Assembly (NCBI GenBank): GCA_033584155.1
Contig: CP138355.1
Span: 4,491,501-4,555,500, forward strand
From: Candidatus Electrothrix scaldis
GTDB lineage: Bacteria; Desulfobacterota; Desulfobulbia; Desulfobulbales; Desulfobulbaceae
Direction: 5' to 3'
Length of the DNA: 64,000 bases
Shown one piece after another: positions 52,383 to 62,086 of this stretch (positions within the stretch are counted from its first letter, which is position 1; the number at the start of each line of letters is the position of its first letter). Under the pieces are notes generated by a model. That model saw only the letters and a program-made list of their open reading frames with translations. It had not been told where the DNA came from and did not search any database. The translations under genes were made by a program, and so were the position numbers.

Positions 52383-54041
52383 CTACCACGCCCTTCCCCG
52401 ATACTCCCCAAATACCCCGCGCAGCACACCACAAATCTCACCCAACGAGCAATAAGCCCGTACTGCACCCAGCACAGGTTCCATGAGATCAGCCCCTTCT
52501 GTTTGAGCAGCTTTCTCCAACGCCGCAAGACAACCCGCAACCTCATTTGCATCCCGCCCGGCTTTGACCTGCGCCAATTGCCGCACCTGCTCATCCTCAA
52601 CTGCCGGATCAACCCGCAGGAGGGGAACATCACTTTTTTCCTCGGTCTGGAAGGCATTGACCCCAACGATGATGCGTTCCTTGGTTTCTATCTCTTTTTG
52701 GTACTGATAGGCAGCATCCTCAATCTGGCCAGCAATGAAGCCATTCTCGATACAGGCCACGACCCCGCCAAATTCATCCACCCGATCAATCAGCTCCAGA
52801 GCCTCCTGCTCCACCGCATCGGTGAGTTGCTCCACATACCAGGAACCTGCCAGAGGATCAACCGTATCTGCAACCCCAGATTCATGAGCAATAACCTGCT
52901 GAGTACGCAAAGCCGTGCGCACGGAGTCCTCTGTGGGCAGAGAAAGCGCCTCATCACGGGAATTGGTATGCAAAGACTGAGTACCACCAAGCACTGCGGC
53001 TAATGCCTGCAAGGTAACCCGCACAATATTATTATCCACTTGCTGGGCGGTCAGACTGCTGCCAGCGGTCTGGGTATGAAAACGGAGCATCATAGAGGAG
53101 GGTTTGCTCGCCTGGAAACGCTCCTTCATGAGCCGCGCCCAAAGCCGCCGGGCCGCCCGGAACTTGGCAACCTCTTCCAGCAGATTGGAGGAAGCATTAA
53201 AGAAAAATGCTAAACGAGGAGCAAAATCATCCAGGGCAAGACCTGCATCCAAGGCCGTCTGCACATAGGTCAGGCCGTTGGCAAGGGTGAAGGCCACCTC
53301 CTGGGCAGCAGTGGAGCCAGCCTCACGAATATGATAACCAGAGATGGAAATGGTATTAAACTTTGGCGCCTTACCAGAACACCACTGGAATATATTGGTG
53401 ATCAAACGCAAGGAAGGACGAGGAGGGAAGATATAGGTTCCCCGAGCCACGTACTCTTTCAGGATATCGTTTTGGATGGTTCCCCGTAGCTGATCAGCAC
53501 TGACACCTTGTTTCTCCGCCACCACGATGTACATCGCCAGCAAGACCATAGCAGGCGAGTTGATGGTCATGGAGGTGGAAATTTTATCCAACGGGATGCT
53601 GTCAAAAAGAACTTCCATATCCGCCAAGGTATCAATAGCAACCCCCACCTTGCCGACCTCACCCAATGCCATCGGATGATCCGAATCATAGCCGATCTGC
53701 GTCGGGAGATCAAAGGCCACGGACAGGCCAGTCTGCCCCTGATCCAAGAGATATCGGTAGCGCTCATTGGAGGCGGCAGCCGTGGAGAAGCCCGCATATT
53801 GACGCATGGTCCAGAAGCGTCCCCGATACATGGTGGGCTGCACCCCGCGTGTATAGGGATAGCGACCCGGAAAACCGAGCTTGTCCTGGTACTCCTGGTC
53901 AACCTCCTCGGGCAGTGCAAGCCGCTCCACCTTTCGCCCACCGTGGCAGCTGAATTCCTCTTTGCGTTCTGGAAAACGGGCCAAAGATTTAGCCAGTTCA
54001 TTCTCCTGCCAGTCCTTCAGGGGCGAATCCTGCTCGCTCAT
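52383..54041 (-). CDS. mcmA1: Methylmalonyl-CoA mutase catalytic subunit
   Basis: The 552-residue protein is the catalytic TIM-barrel subunit. Examples of motifs are [56 protein letters not shown] and [20 protein letters not shown]. It carries no B12-binding domain; that function is on a separate gene (54989). It converts methylmalonyl-CoA to succinyl-CoA or the reverse, so it serves propionate metabolism. The start is ATG at 54041. meaB lies 36 bases upstream in the operon order. Confidence 0.96.
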   Translation of the reverse strand: MSEQDSPLKDWQENELAKSLARFPERKEEFSCHGGRKVERLALPEEVDQEYQDKLGFPGRYPYTRGVQPTMYRGRFWTMRQYAGFSTAAASNERYRYLLDQGQTGLSVAFDLPTQIGYDSDHPMALGEVGKVGVAIDTLADMEVLFDSIPLDKISTSMTINSPAMVLLAMYIVVAEKQGVSADQLRGTIQNDILKEYVARGTYIFPPRPSLRLITNIFQWCSGKAPKFNTISISGYHIREAGSTAAQEVAFTLANGLTYVQTALDAGLALDDFAPRLAFFFNASSNLLEEVAKFRAARRLWARLMKERFQASKPSSMMLRFHTQTAGSSLTAQQVDNNIVRVTLQALAAVLGGTQSLHTNSRDEALSLPTEDSVRTALRTQQVIAHESGVADTVDPLAGSWYVEQLTDAVEQEALELIDRVDEFGGVVACIENGFIAGQIEDAAYQYQKEIETKERIIVGVNAFQTEEKSDVPLLRVDPAVEDEQVRQLAQVKAGRDANEVAGCLAALEKAAQTEGADLMEPVLGAVRAYCSLGEICGVLRGVFGEYRGRAW

Positions 54042-54077
54042 ATCGTCTATCCTTTTTCTTGAAATATTGACAAGCTC

Positions 54078-54986
54078 TCAACCAGGGATGCGCAAAACAC
54101 GCTCCAGCAAACTCTCAGCCGCCACACCAGGATCTATATCAGCTGGAGGCTGTTTATGAAGGAGGTCTGCAAGACGCTCTCTAAGCAAATCCAGGCAACG
54201 ATCCACAGTTTCCTTATCCCGAGATCGCTGTCGACGTTGAGTTAATTTTCCACTCTCACGGAACTCGGCTTCCAAGGCCATAAGACGATCAAGGAGTTCC
54301 GCTATCCCCTTATTCTCCGCAGCCACGGTTTCCAGAACACGATCGGACTCGGCAGCCTCACGCCCTAAATCAAACTTCAGCTTACTTGCGCCAGGCATAT
54401 CGGCCTTATTGATGACCAGTAAGTCAACAACTTCCAGAATTCCGGCCTTCATGGCCTGAATTTCATCACCAAAGCCAGGGGCCAGCACCAAGACCGTGAT
54501 ATCAGCCAAAGAGGCTATATCCATTTCAGACTGCCCTATACCCACCGTCTCGACCAAAACTACCCGACAGCCTGATGCCGCCATAATCCGCATCGTTGCT
54601 CCGGCGGCTGTGCAGAGTCCTCCCAGTCTTCCCCTGGTTGCCATTGAGCGCACCACCACATCACGATCCAGAGCATGATTCATCATCCGGATGCGATCAC
54701 CCAACAAAGCGCCGTGGGTCAGGGGTGAAGAAGGGTCAACAGCAATAACACCAACCCGAATATCGCGTTGCCGGAGCTGCTGCACCAAAGCGGAGGTTAA
54801 GGTGGATTTTCCCGCCCCAGGAGGACCGGTAATGCCCACCGTCAGTGCCTTGTCCAGGCGTTGCTGATCCAGAGCCTGCATAATCTGTTGCGCATTTTCT
54901 TCCTGATCTTCGACAAGAGAAATAGCACGGGCCACGCTCCGGGGATCCCCCTGGTGAACTTGCTCAAGAAATTGCTCAGCAGACAC
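54078..54986 (-). CDS. meaB: MeaB G-protein chaperone of the mutase
   Basis: The 302-residue protein has a P-loop GPPGAGKST (about residues 54-62). Further SIMIBI GTPase features are VIAVDPSSPLTHGALLGDRIRM, the VETVGIGQSE switch and LLVINKADMPGA (NKAD guanine-specificity motif). MeaB loads and protects the B12 cofactor of the mutase. It starts three bases after the B12 subunit gene ends, and is followed by the catalytic subunit. Confidence 0.95.
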   Translation of the reverse strand: MSAEQFLEQVHQGDPRSVARAISLVEDQEENAQQIMQALDQQRLDKALTVGITGPPGAGKSTLTSALVQQLRQRDIRVGVIAVDPSSPLTHGALLGDRIRMMNHALDRDVVVRSMATRGRLGGLCTAAGATMRIMAASGCRVVLVETVGIGQSEMDIASLADITVLVLAPGFGDEIQAMKAGILEVVDLLVINKADMPGASKLKFDLGREAAESDRVLETVAAENKGIAELLDRLMALEAEFRESGKLTQRRQRSRDKETVDRCLDLLRERLADLLHKQPPADIDPGVAAESLLERVLRIPG

Positions 54987-54988
54987 TC

Positions 54989-55399
54989 TTAGTTACGGGT
55001 CTGATGTTGCTGTTGACAAGCTGCCGTAAAGGCATCAATGATGGTGGTAAGAGGAGTGCCTGGGGTAAACACAGAGGTAATCCCAGCCTGATGCAAAGGC
55101 GCAATGTCCTCCTCAGGAATGATACCACCACCAAGTACTGGGATATCTCCTGCGTCAGCCTTTTGCAAGGACTCAAGCACTGCCGGAAAAAGCCGGGCAT
55201 GGGCACCGGACATGGAGGAAAGACCGACAGCTGCGACATCCTCCTGCACCGCAGAGGAGGCAATCTCATCTGGAGTTCGTCGAATACCGGTATAAATCAC
55301 CTCAAAACCTGCATCCCGTAAAGCACGGGCAATCACCTTTGCTCCCCGATCATGCCCATCCAGACCGGGTTTAGCAATTAGTACTCGATACGCTTTCAC
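54989..55399 (-). CDS. mcmA2: Methylmalonyl-CoA mutase B12-binding subunit
   Basis: The 136-residue protein has the cobalamin motif DGHDRG (DxHxxG, with His16 as the axial ligand), then the GLSSMSGAH and [11 protein letters not shown] segments. It is a stand-alone C-terminal domain of the mutase, as in split enzymes. It is the first gene of the operon mcmA2-meaB-mcmA1. No riboswitch is seen upstream; the neighbouring gene ends about 20 bases away. Confidence 0.95.
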   Translation of the reverse strand: MKAYRVLIAKPGLDGHDRGAKVIARALRDAGFEVIYTGIRRTPDEIASSAVQEDVAAVGLSSMSGAHARLFPAVLESLQKADAGDIPVLGGGIIPEEDIAPLHQAGITSVFTPGTPLTTIIDAFTAACQQQHQTRN

Positions 55400-55419
55400 C
55401 TTCTCTGCCTCAATATTTA

Positions 55420-55986
55420 TTAGCGATTCAGAACAATCTTTCCAGATACCTGAAAAGGAAAAACTTCCTTTCCATCTTTCCCCAGGTGAAGCTGTCCAGT
55501 TAGTTCATAATTCAGTGGTTCATCAGGTTTATTGCCGTACTGTTGGACATCTTTTTGCAGCATTTCGATAACAGAACCGACAATGGCAAATTCAGAAGTA
55601 TACACCACCACGGGAACAGAGATGGTACCAAAAGGGGGAAGCCCCTGCCGTTCATCACTGAGCCCTGAAGCAAAGGGCTCACCATTAATCTTGAGGTCAC
55701 ATTTCATACTGCGGATCTCAGTCGCCGTATCATTGGGATTCATCACCCTGACTTTCAAGAGGAAAATTGTTTCCAGAGCCTTTATTTCCTGGAGCTCTAT
55801 ATCAGACAAGGCAATCTTCAGCTCTTCCTTATCTCCCCAAGGTAAGGATTGCATGACCGTACTAGGACAACCGGCAAGGAGTAGAGGCAGGCAACAAAGC
55901 AGAAGAATCATGAGCCCAGAGGCCCGTCTCGCTCCCGAGGCAGTATCAGACGTAATAATCCGAAATAATTTCATAACGTTTTGCAA
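55420..55986 (-). CDS. LEA14-like lipoprotein
   Basis: The 188-residue protein has a lipoprotein signal ([16 protein letters not shown], lipobox LLAGC) and then a LEA type 2 / WHy-like beta-sandwich ([44 protein letters not shown]). Such domains are found in desiccation- and stress-linked proteins. It is attached to a membrane after lipidation. It lies just upstream of the mutase operon, 20 bases before mcmA2, and may lead the same transcript. Confidence 0.8.
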   Translation of the reverse strand: MQNVMKLFRIITSDTASGARRASGLMILLLCCLPLLLAGCPSTVMQSLPWGDKEELKIALSDIELQEIKALETIFLLKVRVMNPNDTATEIRSMKCDLKINGEPFASGLSDERQGLPPFGTISVPVVVYTSEFAIVGSVIEMLQKDVQQYGNKPDEPLNYELTGQLHLGKDGKEVFPFQVSGKIVLNR

Positions 55987-56158
55987 ACAAATATAAGAAA
56001 AAATGTGGAGTTTGTATCTCTTTTTCCAGCCTCACTATCCCCCATCAACTGCCGAAGGGAATATGAAAAAAGCTGGTAGAATCAGAGTAATGGTATTTCA
56101 AGAGAATGTCAATCCTCAGGGTGTATTGCCTTTTTCTCAACAAGTACCGTAGCAAACA

Positions 56159-57133
56159 TCACATCACGATCAGATAATAAAGCACAGCCACAAGAAAGAT
56201 CGAAACTGCACGAAAGCTCTGGCTGAACACGATCAGCTGTATTGCCAGGCGTGGCTTAAAGATACCTGCATAATAGGGAAACTGATGACGCACCGCCCGA
56301 ATCGGCGAAGAGAGGACATTACCGACCAATAAGGTCAGAACAATTTCTTTATAGTTCATCGTCCCATCCTGAAGAAGGGCACCGGCGGCGACCAGACCAG
56401 CACTGAATTCCGCTGCAATCTGGAGGGCAATAATAGAAACCGCTTTCGGCGAAAGCCAGGACAAACAAGTCAAATGCTGAGCCAGAAACTCTTCCAGATG
56501 CTGAAACATGCCTGCTTCGGAAAGCCAGAAAAATATAATATAGATCGGCAGAGTTAAACGAATAATCTTACGGATCCGCTTTTTAAAACGGGTAAGGGTC
56601 CGCTGAGCCGCCAGCCGGAAGCTCACTTTTTCAACCTCCTGTTTTTCTTGATCCCCTGATAAATTTTCCGGTCCTAAGAGGAAATGACTGAGTACCGCTA
56701 TTCCTAAGGTGCGGAGCAAGGCTGCGCCCAACGTAAGTCCCACGTAGATAAAGGTCGCTCCTTTTATCAAAGGAAGCGTAAGAAAAAAGGTGGTGGGAAG
56801 ATGCAAAAAATAGGCTGGCAGGCTATTGAACATATTGGCAAGCAGGAGTTCTTTCTTACTCAGTTTCCCCTGGTCGTATGCCTCCGAAAGCATGGTGTTG
56901 GCCGCAACCCCGGAAAAAAATGCCATAGAAAAAGCAGCACCGGTTAAATCTGAAAGGTGGCCGAAACGAATAATCGGAGTAGCGACAACAGACATTTTTT
57001 TGGTCCAATTCAGCGCCTCTATAAACCCGGCAACAATCAAGCCAATGGATATAAAGACAAGCAGGTGAACCAGAGGAGAACCAAGCTCCCGCCAAAGGAG
57101 AGCCAGGGTATCAAACAGTGCAGCAAGAATCAT
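56159..57133 (-). CDS. Nucleoside-recognition (Gate) domain membrane protein
   Basis: The 324-residue protein has about eight hydrophobic segments with features of the nucleoside recognition (Gate) family, such as FSMAFFSGVAANTMLSEAYDQGKLSK and AEFSAGLVAAGALLQDGTMNYKEIVLTLLVGNVLSSPIRAVRHQFPYY. This family includes SpmA/SpmB-like proteins and transporters of unclear substrate. It is 20 bases downstream of sppA. Confidence 0.8.
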   Translation of the reverse strand: MILAALFDTLALLWRELGSPLVHLLVFISIGLIVAGFIEALNWTKKMSVVATPIIRFGHLSDLTGAAFSMAFFSGVAANTMLSEAYDQGKLSKKELLLANMFNSLPAYFLHLPTTFFLTLPLIKGATFIYVGLTLGAALLRTLGIAVLSHFLLGPENLSGDQEKQEVEKVSFRLAAQRTLTRFKKRIRKIIRLTLPIYIIFFWLSEAGMFQHLEEFLAQHLTCLSWLSPKAVSIIALQIAAEFSAGLVAAGALLQDGTMNYKEIVLTLLVGNVLSSPIRAVRHQFPYYAGIFKPRLAIQLIVFSQSFRAVSIFLVAVLYYLIVM

Positions 57134-57152
57134 ATAGTATTCGCCTACATTT

Positions 57153-59069
57153 CTACTGAACTGAAAACGGGAGCAAGCAGTGGCTATACATATTTTTGGG
57201 ATCTCCTGCGGGCAGAAAGGCGTGTTGTCCGGCCAGGCTTCTCACCAGCTGCTGAGAAAAATGACTCAAGATATCTGGCCTGACCATCGCTCCTTCAAGA
57301 CGCTGCAGGAAGAGCTCTGCCGGTGTTTTCTCTCCCTGAAGATAATATGCCTTATTGGCTGGCAAGCCAACCATTTGCGCGGCTCCGCGAACAGCATCAT
57401 CCAGGCTTCCCAATGCATCAACCAAACCAAGTCTGAGAGCCGTTGTACCGTCCCAAACCCTCCCTTCGGCAATCTTTTCCACCTCGGATATTTCCATGCC
57501 CCTGCCCTGAGCAACAATTTGGAGAAACTGCCGGTAGCCCCGCTCCACATTCATCTGGATTGTGGCACTATAACTCTCAGACAGAGAGCGGGTCATACTT
57601 CGTTGCCCGGCCATCTTTGTTGTTCCTACGCCGTCGTTAAACACCCCGATTTCAGCCAATGATTTTTCTATCGTAGGAAAAGCGCCGAAGATACCGATTG
57701 AACCGGTTATAGTATTGGGAGAGGCGTAAATTTTATCCGCATCAGCTGCAATCCAATAGCCGCCGGATGCCGCCATCGACCCCATAGAAACCACAATGGT
57801 TTTTCCTGCCTTTTTTAATTGGAGAATCTCCTGGCGAATCAGCTCTGAAGCAAAGGCACTTCCGCCACCGCTGTCTATGCGCAACACAACAGCCTTCACG
57901 TTCTTGCTCCTTTGCGCCTTGCGAAGCAGCTTTGTTAAGCCGGTAGAACCGATCTGACCATACTCCCCAGCACCGTAAACGATATCCCCTTGTGCAATAA
58001 TCAGGGCGACATTTTCCTCTTTCATCATCGGGGTTTGGTAAGCAGGAGGGCGCGTTTCTATATAATCGGAAAAACCTACCCGTTTAAATCCAATCTTCTT
58101 TTTATTTTTTCCCACTAAAGAAATCAAATATTCGCGAAACTCAGCCTGCGTTTTTATGCCATCAACGAGATGCAGATCCATCGCCATCCGCGCTGTATCT
58201 CCTTCTGCTTTTTGCAAATTTTCCGGAAGATGATCAGCAGCATCAGTTATCTTTTCCAGGGCAAGGCCTCGTTGCCCGGCAATATCTCCGCAGAACTGTT
58301 GCCAAAGCTGTGTGAGCCACTCCAGATTAGCCTCTTTCGCCTCAGGTGACATATCACTCCGAAAAAAAGGCTCCAGAGCTGACTTAAAGGTACCCACCCG
58401 AAAAACATGGAAATTTATCTTCAGGGTATCAAGCATCTCCCGCATGTAGAGCCGAAACACCCCAAAACCGTGCAGATCCACCTCGCCCATAGGATTGAGA
58501 TAGACCTCATCCCCCTGCGCAGCAAGGTAGTATTGTCCCTGACTGAACGAGTCGCCATAGGCAATAACACGCTTGCCGCTTTTCTTGAATTCAGCGATGG
58601 CCTTAGCAATATCCTGGAGTTGGTTTAATCCGGCCATCTCCAGACGATCAGGAGCAAGTACCAGTAACTTGATGCGACTGTCATGCGCTGCTGCTCGAAT
58701 CCCATTGATAATATCCTGCAACAGGAGCTCTTCCTCCATCAGAGTACCGTTCAGGAGATGCAACAGGCGGGTTGCTGGCTCAAGAGAAGATTTTTTTTCC
58801 AGGATAGCGCCAAACGGTGCCAGCACCAAGGCTGATCCATTCTCAATATGGACTTCTTTTTGATGACCAGCCAACGAAAAAATCATTCCCAAACCACAAA
58901 GGAAAAGCAGCGTGCTGACAAGGGCAGTTCCGGTTATCAGAATCTTCCAGGTAATACGGATGATCGTCCCGATGCATCGTAATATTTTCTTCAAAATATG
59001 TACCGAGTAATGGGGGTTATAGAGTAGAGAACAGACAGAGCGTTCGCGGAAAACCGACAGGTACCACAA
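57153..59069 (-). CDS. sppA: Signal peptide peptidase SppA, 67K type
   Basis: The 638-residue protein has a signal anchor (about residues 39-66) and two duplicated S49 domains. The catalytic Lys is in RVGTFKSALEPF (Lys229) and Ser in GSMAASGGYW (Ser435), in the two different halves as known for the 67K type. It cleaves leftover signal peptides in the membrane. The start may lie later than the ATG at 59069, since about 25 residues precede the TM helix. A TTG at about residue 26 is an alternative. Confidence 0.93.
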   Translation of the reverse strand: MWYLSVFRERSVCSLLYNPHYSVHILKKILRCIGTIIRITWKILITGTALVSTLLFLCGLGMIFSLAGHQKEVHIENGSALVLAPFGAILEKKSSLEPATRLLHLLNGTLMEEELLLQDIINGIRAAAHDSRIKLLVLAPDRLEMAGLNQLQDIAKAIAEFKKSGKRVIAYGDSFSQGQYYLAAQGDEVYLNPMGEVDLHGFGVFRLYMREMLDTLKINFHVFRVGTFKSALEPFFRSDMSPEAKEANLEWLTQLWQQFCGDIAGQRGLALEKITDAADHLPENLQKAEGDTARMAMDLHLVDGIKTQAEFREYLISLVGKNKKKIGFKRVGFSDYIETRPPAYQTPMMKEENVALIIAQGDIVYGAGEYGQIGSTGLTKLLRKAQRSKNVKAVVLRIDSGGGSAFASELIRQEILQLKKAGKTIVVSMGSMAASGGYWIAADADKIYASPNTITGSIGIFGAFPTIEKSLAEIGVFNDGVGTTKMAGQRSMTRSLSESYSATIQMNVERGYRQFLQIVAQGRGMEISEVEKIAEGRVWDGTTALRLGLVDALGSLDDAVRGAAQMVGLPANKAYYLQGEKTPAELFLQRLEGAMVRPDILSHFSQQLVRSLAGQHAFLPAGDPKNMYSHCLLPFSVQ

Positions 59070-59120
59070 GATACGTGATGTTTCGGCTTATTGCAAGAAG
59101 AAGGAAAAAGGGGAACAGCA

Positions 59121-59146
59121 AGAAAACGGGGCCTGCAAGCCCCGTT
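59121..59146 (-). terminator. Terminator after the XRE regulator
   Basis: Read on the minus strand, AACGGGGC TTGCA GGCCCCGTT is followed by TTCTT, giving an 8-9 bp stem. The T-tract is short, so strength is uncertain. It lies about 95 bases after the regulator stop. Confidence 0.6.
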
Positions 59147-59239
59147 CGTTATGAACAACTCAGAAAGCTCCTACAAAGGCTTTCGAAAGAAGAGGAGGAA
59201 GTTCAGAAAAGGAACTGTGTAAAGAGGACAAGATAAAGA

Positions 59240-59611
59240 TTACAATTGCGAGGTCAGAACCTCACAGTTACGACAAACATCCATTTTTTCTTTTCCCTCT
59301 TGACCAGCTGTGCAGCTGCACAAGGTCCCATTAAGGAACCAGCAAAGATGCCCGGCTTGAAATTCCCACGCAGGACACTCTTTTTTGCAATCGCATTTTT
59401 TCAGCGTCCAACAGTCCTTTCTCTTTGCAGAACCGCTTCTCCTCCGATTGACCAACAAAAAATACAGCTTTCTCTCTATATGCAGAGGAACACTGCGCCA
59501 CCCCTGCTCATAGCTTTGAACGGCCTTTATAGAAACGCCAAGAAGCCCGGCCAGTGTTTTTTGCGTCTTGCCGAGTTTCTTCCGATAATAAGAAAATTCA
59601 TTAGAGGTCAT
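59240..59611 (-). CDS. XRE-type HTH regulator with C-terminal Cys/Trp-rich domain
   Basis: The 123-residue protein has an HTH (about residues 5-55; RKKLGKTQKTLAGLLGVSIKAVQSYEQGWRSVP). A tail with eight or more cysteines follows in CWxxKKCxCKxxCPAWEFQAGxxCWFLNGTLCSC and CRNCEV. The CPAWEF...CW pattern is a recurring small domain in Desulfobacterota, likely binding a metal or iron-sulfur cluster. The protein probably senses redox or metal state. The neighbours (sppA, dgkA) give no target. Confidence 0.8.
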   Translation of the reverse strand: MTSNEFSYYRKKLGKTQKTLAGLLGVSIKAVQSYEQGWRSVPLHIERKLYFLLVNRRRSGSAKRKDCWTLKKCDCKKECPAWEFQAGHLCWFLNGTLCSCTAGQEGKEKMDVCRNCEVLTSQL

Positions 59612-59884
59612 GAAAGTCTGACAGGTTAAATTAACGTGATAACTACACGAAAATTATACCACATAGTAGCCTTATCCACAACCTCTTTTTCAACGCTAAC
59701 TCAACCTTCTCAAAAACAAACGCTAACGCATAGCGGCACGCAGGTATTTCGGCTATATTTGACCCGGCAATGAGTGGATACCTGCAATAGTACCATACGC
59801 CAGCCTCTGAAATCCACCAGACGATCAGCCGAAGAGGAAGGTAAATAATCGTTCGACCCCAAAAAACAAAAAAGGAGCCTCCCC

Positions 59885-60250
59885 ATGACAATAAAACATA
59901 ACGGCATAGGGCCAAAAAGAATATTCAAAGCCTATTTCTGCTCCATACAAGGCCTTAAAGCAGCCTTCAAACATGAGGCTGCCTTTTCCGAAGAACTCCT
60001 CTTAACTGCTTTTTTGCTCCCCATAGGACTGTGGCTAGGCGATAGCGGCACAGAACGCGCTCTGCTTATAGGTTGCCTCTTCCTTATTCTCCTTGTAGAA
60101 CTCATCAACTCTGCCATAGAAGCAGTTGTGGACCGCATTGGTTCCGAGCGCCACGAACTCTCAGGCAGGGCAAAAGATCTCGGATCTGCCGCAGTTTTCC
60201 TTGCTCTTCTGAACTGCGCTACAGTCTGGTTGCTCATATTGTGCAGCTAA
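59885..60250 (+). CDS. dgkA: Diacylglycerol kinase, prokaryotic DgkA type
   Basis: The 121-residue protein has the DgkA signature LLVELINSAIEAVVDRIG and three hydrophobic helices, with AAFKHEAAFSEELL near the start. Length is normal (about 120). It phosphorylates diacylglycerol to phosphatidate and recycles lipid from membrane-derived glycan synthesis. A GGAG site precedes the ATG. Confidence 0.93.
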   Translation: MTIKHNGIGPKRIFKAYFCSIQGLKAAFKHEAAFSEELLLTAFLLPIGLWLGDSGTERALLIGCLFLILLVELINSAIEAVVDRIGSERHELSGRAKDLGSAAVFLALLNCATVWLLILCS

Positions 60251-60280
60251 CGACACAGTATGAGCCAATAAGCCAGGGAA

Positions 60281-60577
60281 TCAGAGAATAACAACGGAGT
60301 TGCTCTCTCCATGTTCATTTGCTACATACTCGTCCGCTTCCGGGTCATTAATCCACAGTGAGCCATCGAGCACATAACGAAAATTATAGGAACTGTTCGC
60401 AGCCAAGGATATGGTGACAGAGAAGCTTCCATCCTTTAACTTGTTCATTGGCGTGTCCGTTATTGACCAACCATTAAATTCACCGGCCAGCACAGCTGAA
60501 CTGGCCTGTTCATGATTGGGACATTTAAAGGTTACCCTGCACTTTTTTTTCGTTTTTGTATAGTTTTTTATCAACAT
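60281..60577 (-). CDS. CBM48 / isoamylase N-terminal-like protein
   Basis: The frame opens at 60619, but the ATG at 60577 follows a good AAAGGGGGAG site and begins the domain. The 98-residue protein has the CBM48 pattern: VTFKCPN...AVLAGEFNGWS, PMNKLKDGSFSVTISLAANSSYNFRYVLDGSLWINDPEAD. This domain binds glycogen or starch, and stand-alone forms are found as AMPK-like or adapter proteins. The substrate is inferred. Confidence 0.85.
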   Translation of the reverse strand: MLIKNYTKTKKKCRVTFKCPNHEQASSAVLAGEFNGWSITDTPMNKLKDGSFSVTISLAANSSYNFRYVLDGSLWINDPEADEYVANEHGESNSVVIL

Positions 60578-60774
60578 CTGCTCCCCCTTTAACAGAACAT
60601 AAAAAAAACTGACAGACAATCAGAAAGCGATTGAACCTTGTCCGCCCCTTTCTCAACTGAATATAGTGAGTATAGAATGCCCTATTTCATCTTCACTTAC
60701 AACGAAAAAAGCCGCGTTTTTTCCTTTTCCTCAACCTTATACTTTCAATAACTTACCAGCGAAGAAACAGCCTT

Positions 60775-62064
60775 ATGATACAAAAGCCAAACAATACCGA
60801 AACCACCACAAAGATCCCAGAGAAAATCCCAGAACTGCTCGCTCCGGCTGGCAACATGGAGAAGCTCGTTACAGCCATTCATTATGGTGCAGATGCGGTG
60901 TATCTCGGAGGGAGCAACTACAGTCTTCGCGCGGGTGCTGGAAATTTTTCCCTGCCAAAAATGAAAGAGGCGGCCTCCTACGCCCATGAGCGGGGAGTAA
61001 AAATTTATGTGACACTCAATATTTTTGCTCATAACCGTGACATGCATCAATTCACGGACCATCTCCACAGCCTGGAAGAAACAGGTGTAGATGGCCTCAT
61101 AATAGCCGATCCAGGCATTCTTTTGCTCTGCAAAGAAACTCTTCCGCAAATGCCCATTCACCTTTCAACCCAAGCCAATGTCACCAACACGCAGAGTGTT
61201 CGTTTCTGGGCATCGCAAGGGGTGCAACGTGTCAACCTTGCCCGCGAACTCAGCCTGGAAGAAATTTGTGAGATCAGAAAAAACACAGCAACGGAACTAG
61301 AAGTCTTTGTCCACGGCGCCCTTTGTATCTCCTATTCAGGACGCTGCATGCTGTCCAACTACCTCACCGGACGCAATGCCAACCAAGGAGCCTGCGCCCA
61401 TCCATGCCGCTATTCCTACGCCTTGATGGAAGAAAAAAGACCGGGCACCTATTTCCCGATTGAGGAAGATGGGCGAGGAACCTATATCTTCAACTCCCGT
61501 GATCTCTGCCTGCTCAACCGCCTTCCCGAGCTCATTACTGCTGGCGTAGATACCATCAAAATAGAAGGGAGGATGAAATCTATGGGGTATGTCGGCGCAA
61601 CGGTGAGAGCCTACCGCGCAGCACTTGATTATATTCAGGAGCAACTTAATCAGGGGACGGAAATAAACGAGATCACCCTGCCTAACACATTTCAACAGGA
61701 AATAAACAAAATAGGAACAAGGGGTCAGACAGAAAATTTTTTTAATGAATCTCCTTCATCAGACGCCATGCTTTATGATACAATACGAACAAATCAGCAA
61801 TACAGTCCGGTTGGTATTGTTCGAAAAAGCATGCCACTCCTGGTCGAAGCCCGTAATGTTCTGATCACAGGAGACCAAATTGAATACTTGGGCCGCGAAC
61901 TAGAACCGATTATCTGCACCGCAGTTTCCATGCATACAGAGGATGGCGACCCCAAGGAACGGGCAAATCCGGGAGACAGAATCATCCTAACAACCTCCCC
62001 AGCACTGGAGCACCCGGAAACAAATGCTATTCTGCGGAAATTTTTTGGCCCAACAACCTCATAA
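60775..62064 (+). CDS. Peptidase U32 family protein (TrhP-like)
   Basis: The 429-residue protein has the U32 pattern: LLAPAGNMEKLVTAIHYGADAVYLGG, the signature EVFVHGALCISYSGRCMLSNYLTGRNANQGACAHPCR with its cysteines, and KIEGRMKSMGYVG. Members such as TrhP work in tRNA 5-hydroxyuridine formation (wobble), while others act in ubiquinone or protease roles. Fe-S ligands are visible. It is followed by a more divergent U32-like protein, 22 bases downstream. Confidence 0.88.
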   Translation: MIQKPNNTETTTKIPEKIPELLAPAGNMEKLVTAIHYGADAVYLGGSNYSLRAGAGNFSLPKMKEAASYAHERGVKIYVTLNIFAHNRDMHQFTDHLHSLEETGVDGLIIADPGILLLCKETLPQMPIHLSTQANVTNTQSVRFWASQGVQRVNLARELSLEEICEIRKNTATELEVFVHGALCISYSGRCMLSNYLTGRNANQGACAHPCRYSYALMEEKRPGTYFPIEEDGRGTYIFNSRDLCLLNRLPELITAGVDTIKIEGRMKSMGYVGATVRAYRAALDYIQEQLNQGTEINEITLPNTFQQEINKIGTRGQTENFFNESPSSDAMLYDTIRTNQQYSPVGIVRKSMPLLVEARNVLITGDQIEYLGRELEPIICTAVSMHTEDGDPKERANPGDRIILTTSPALEHPETNAILRKFFGPTTS

Positions 62065-62086
62065 CCAACAGAATCCGACGAGACCT

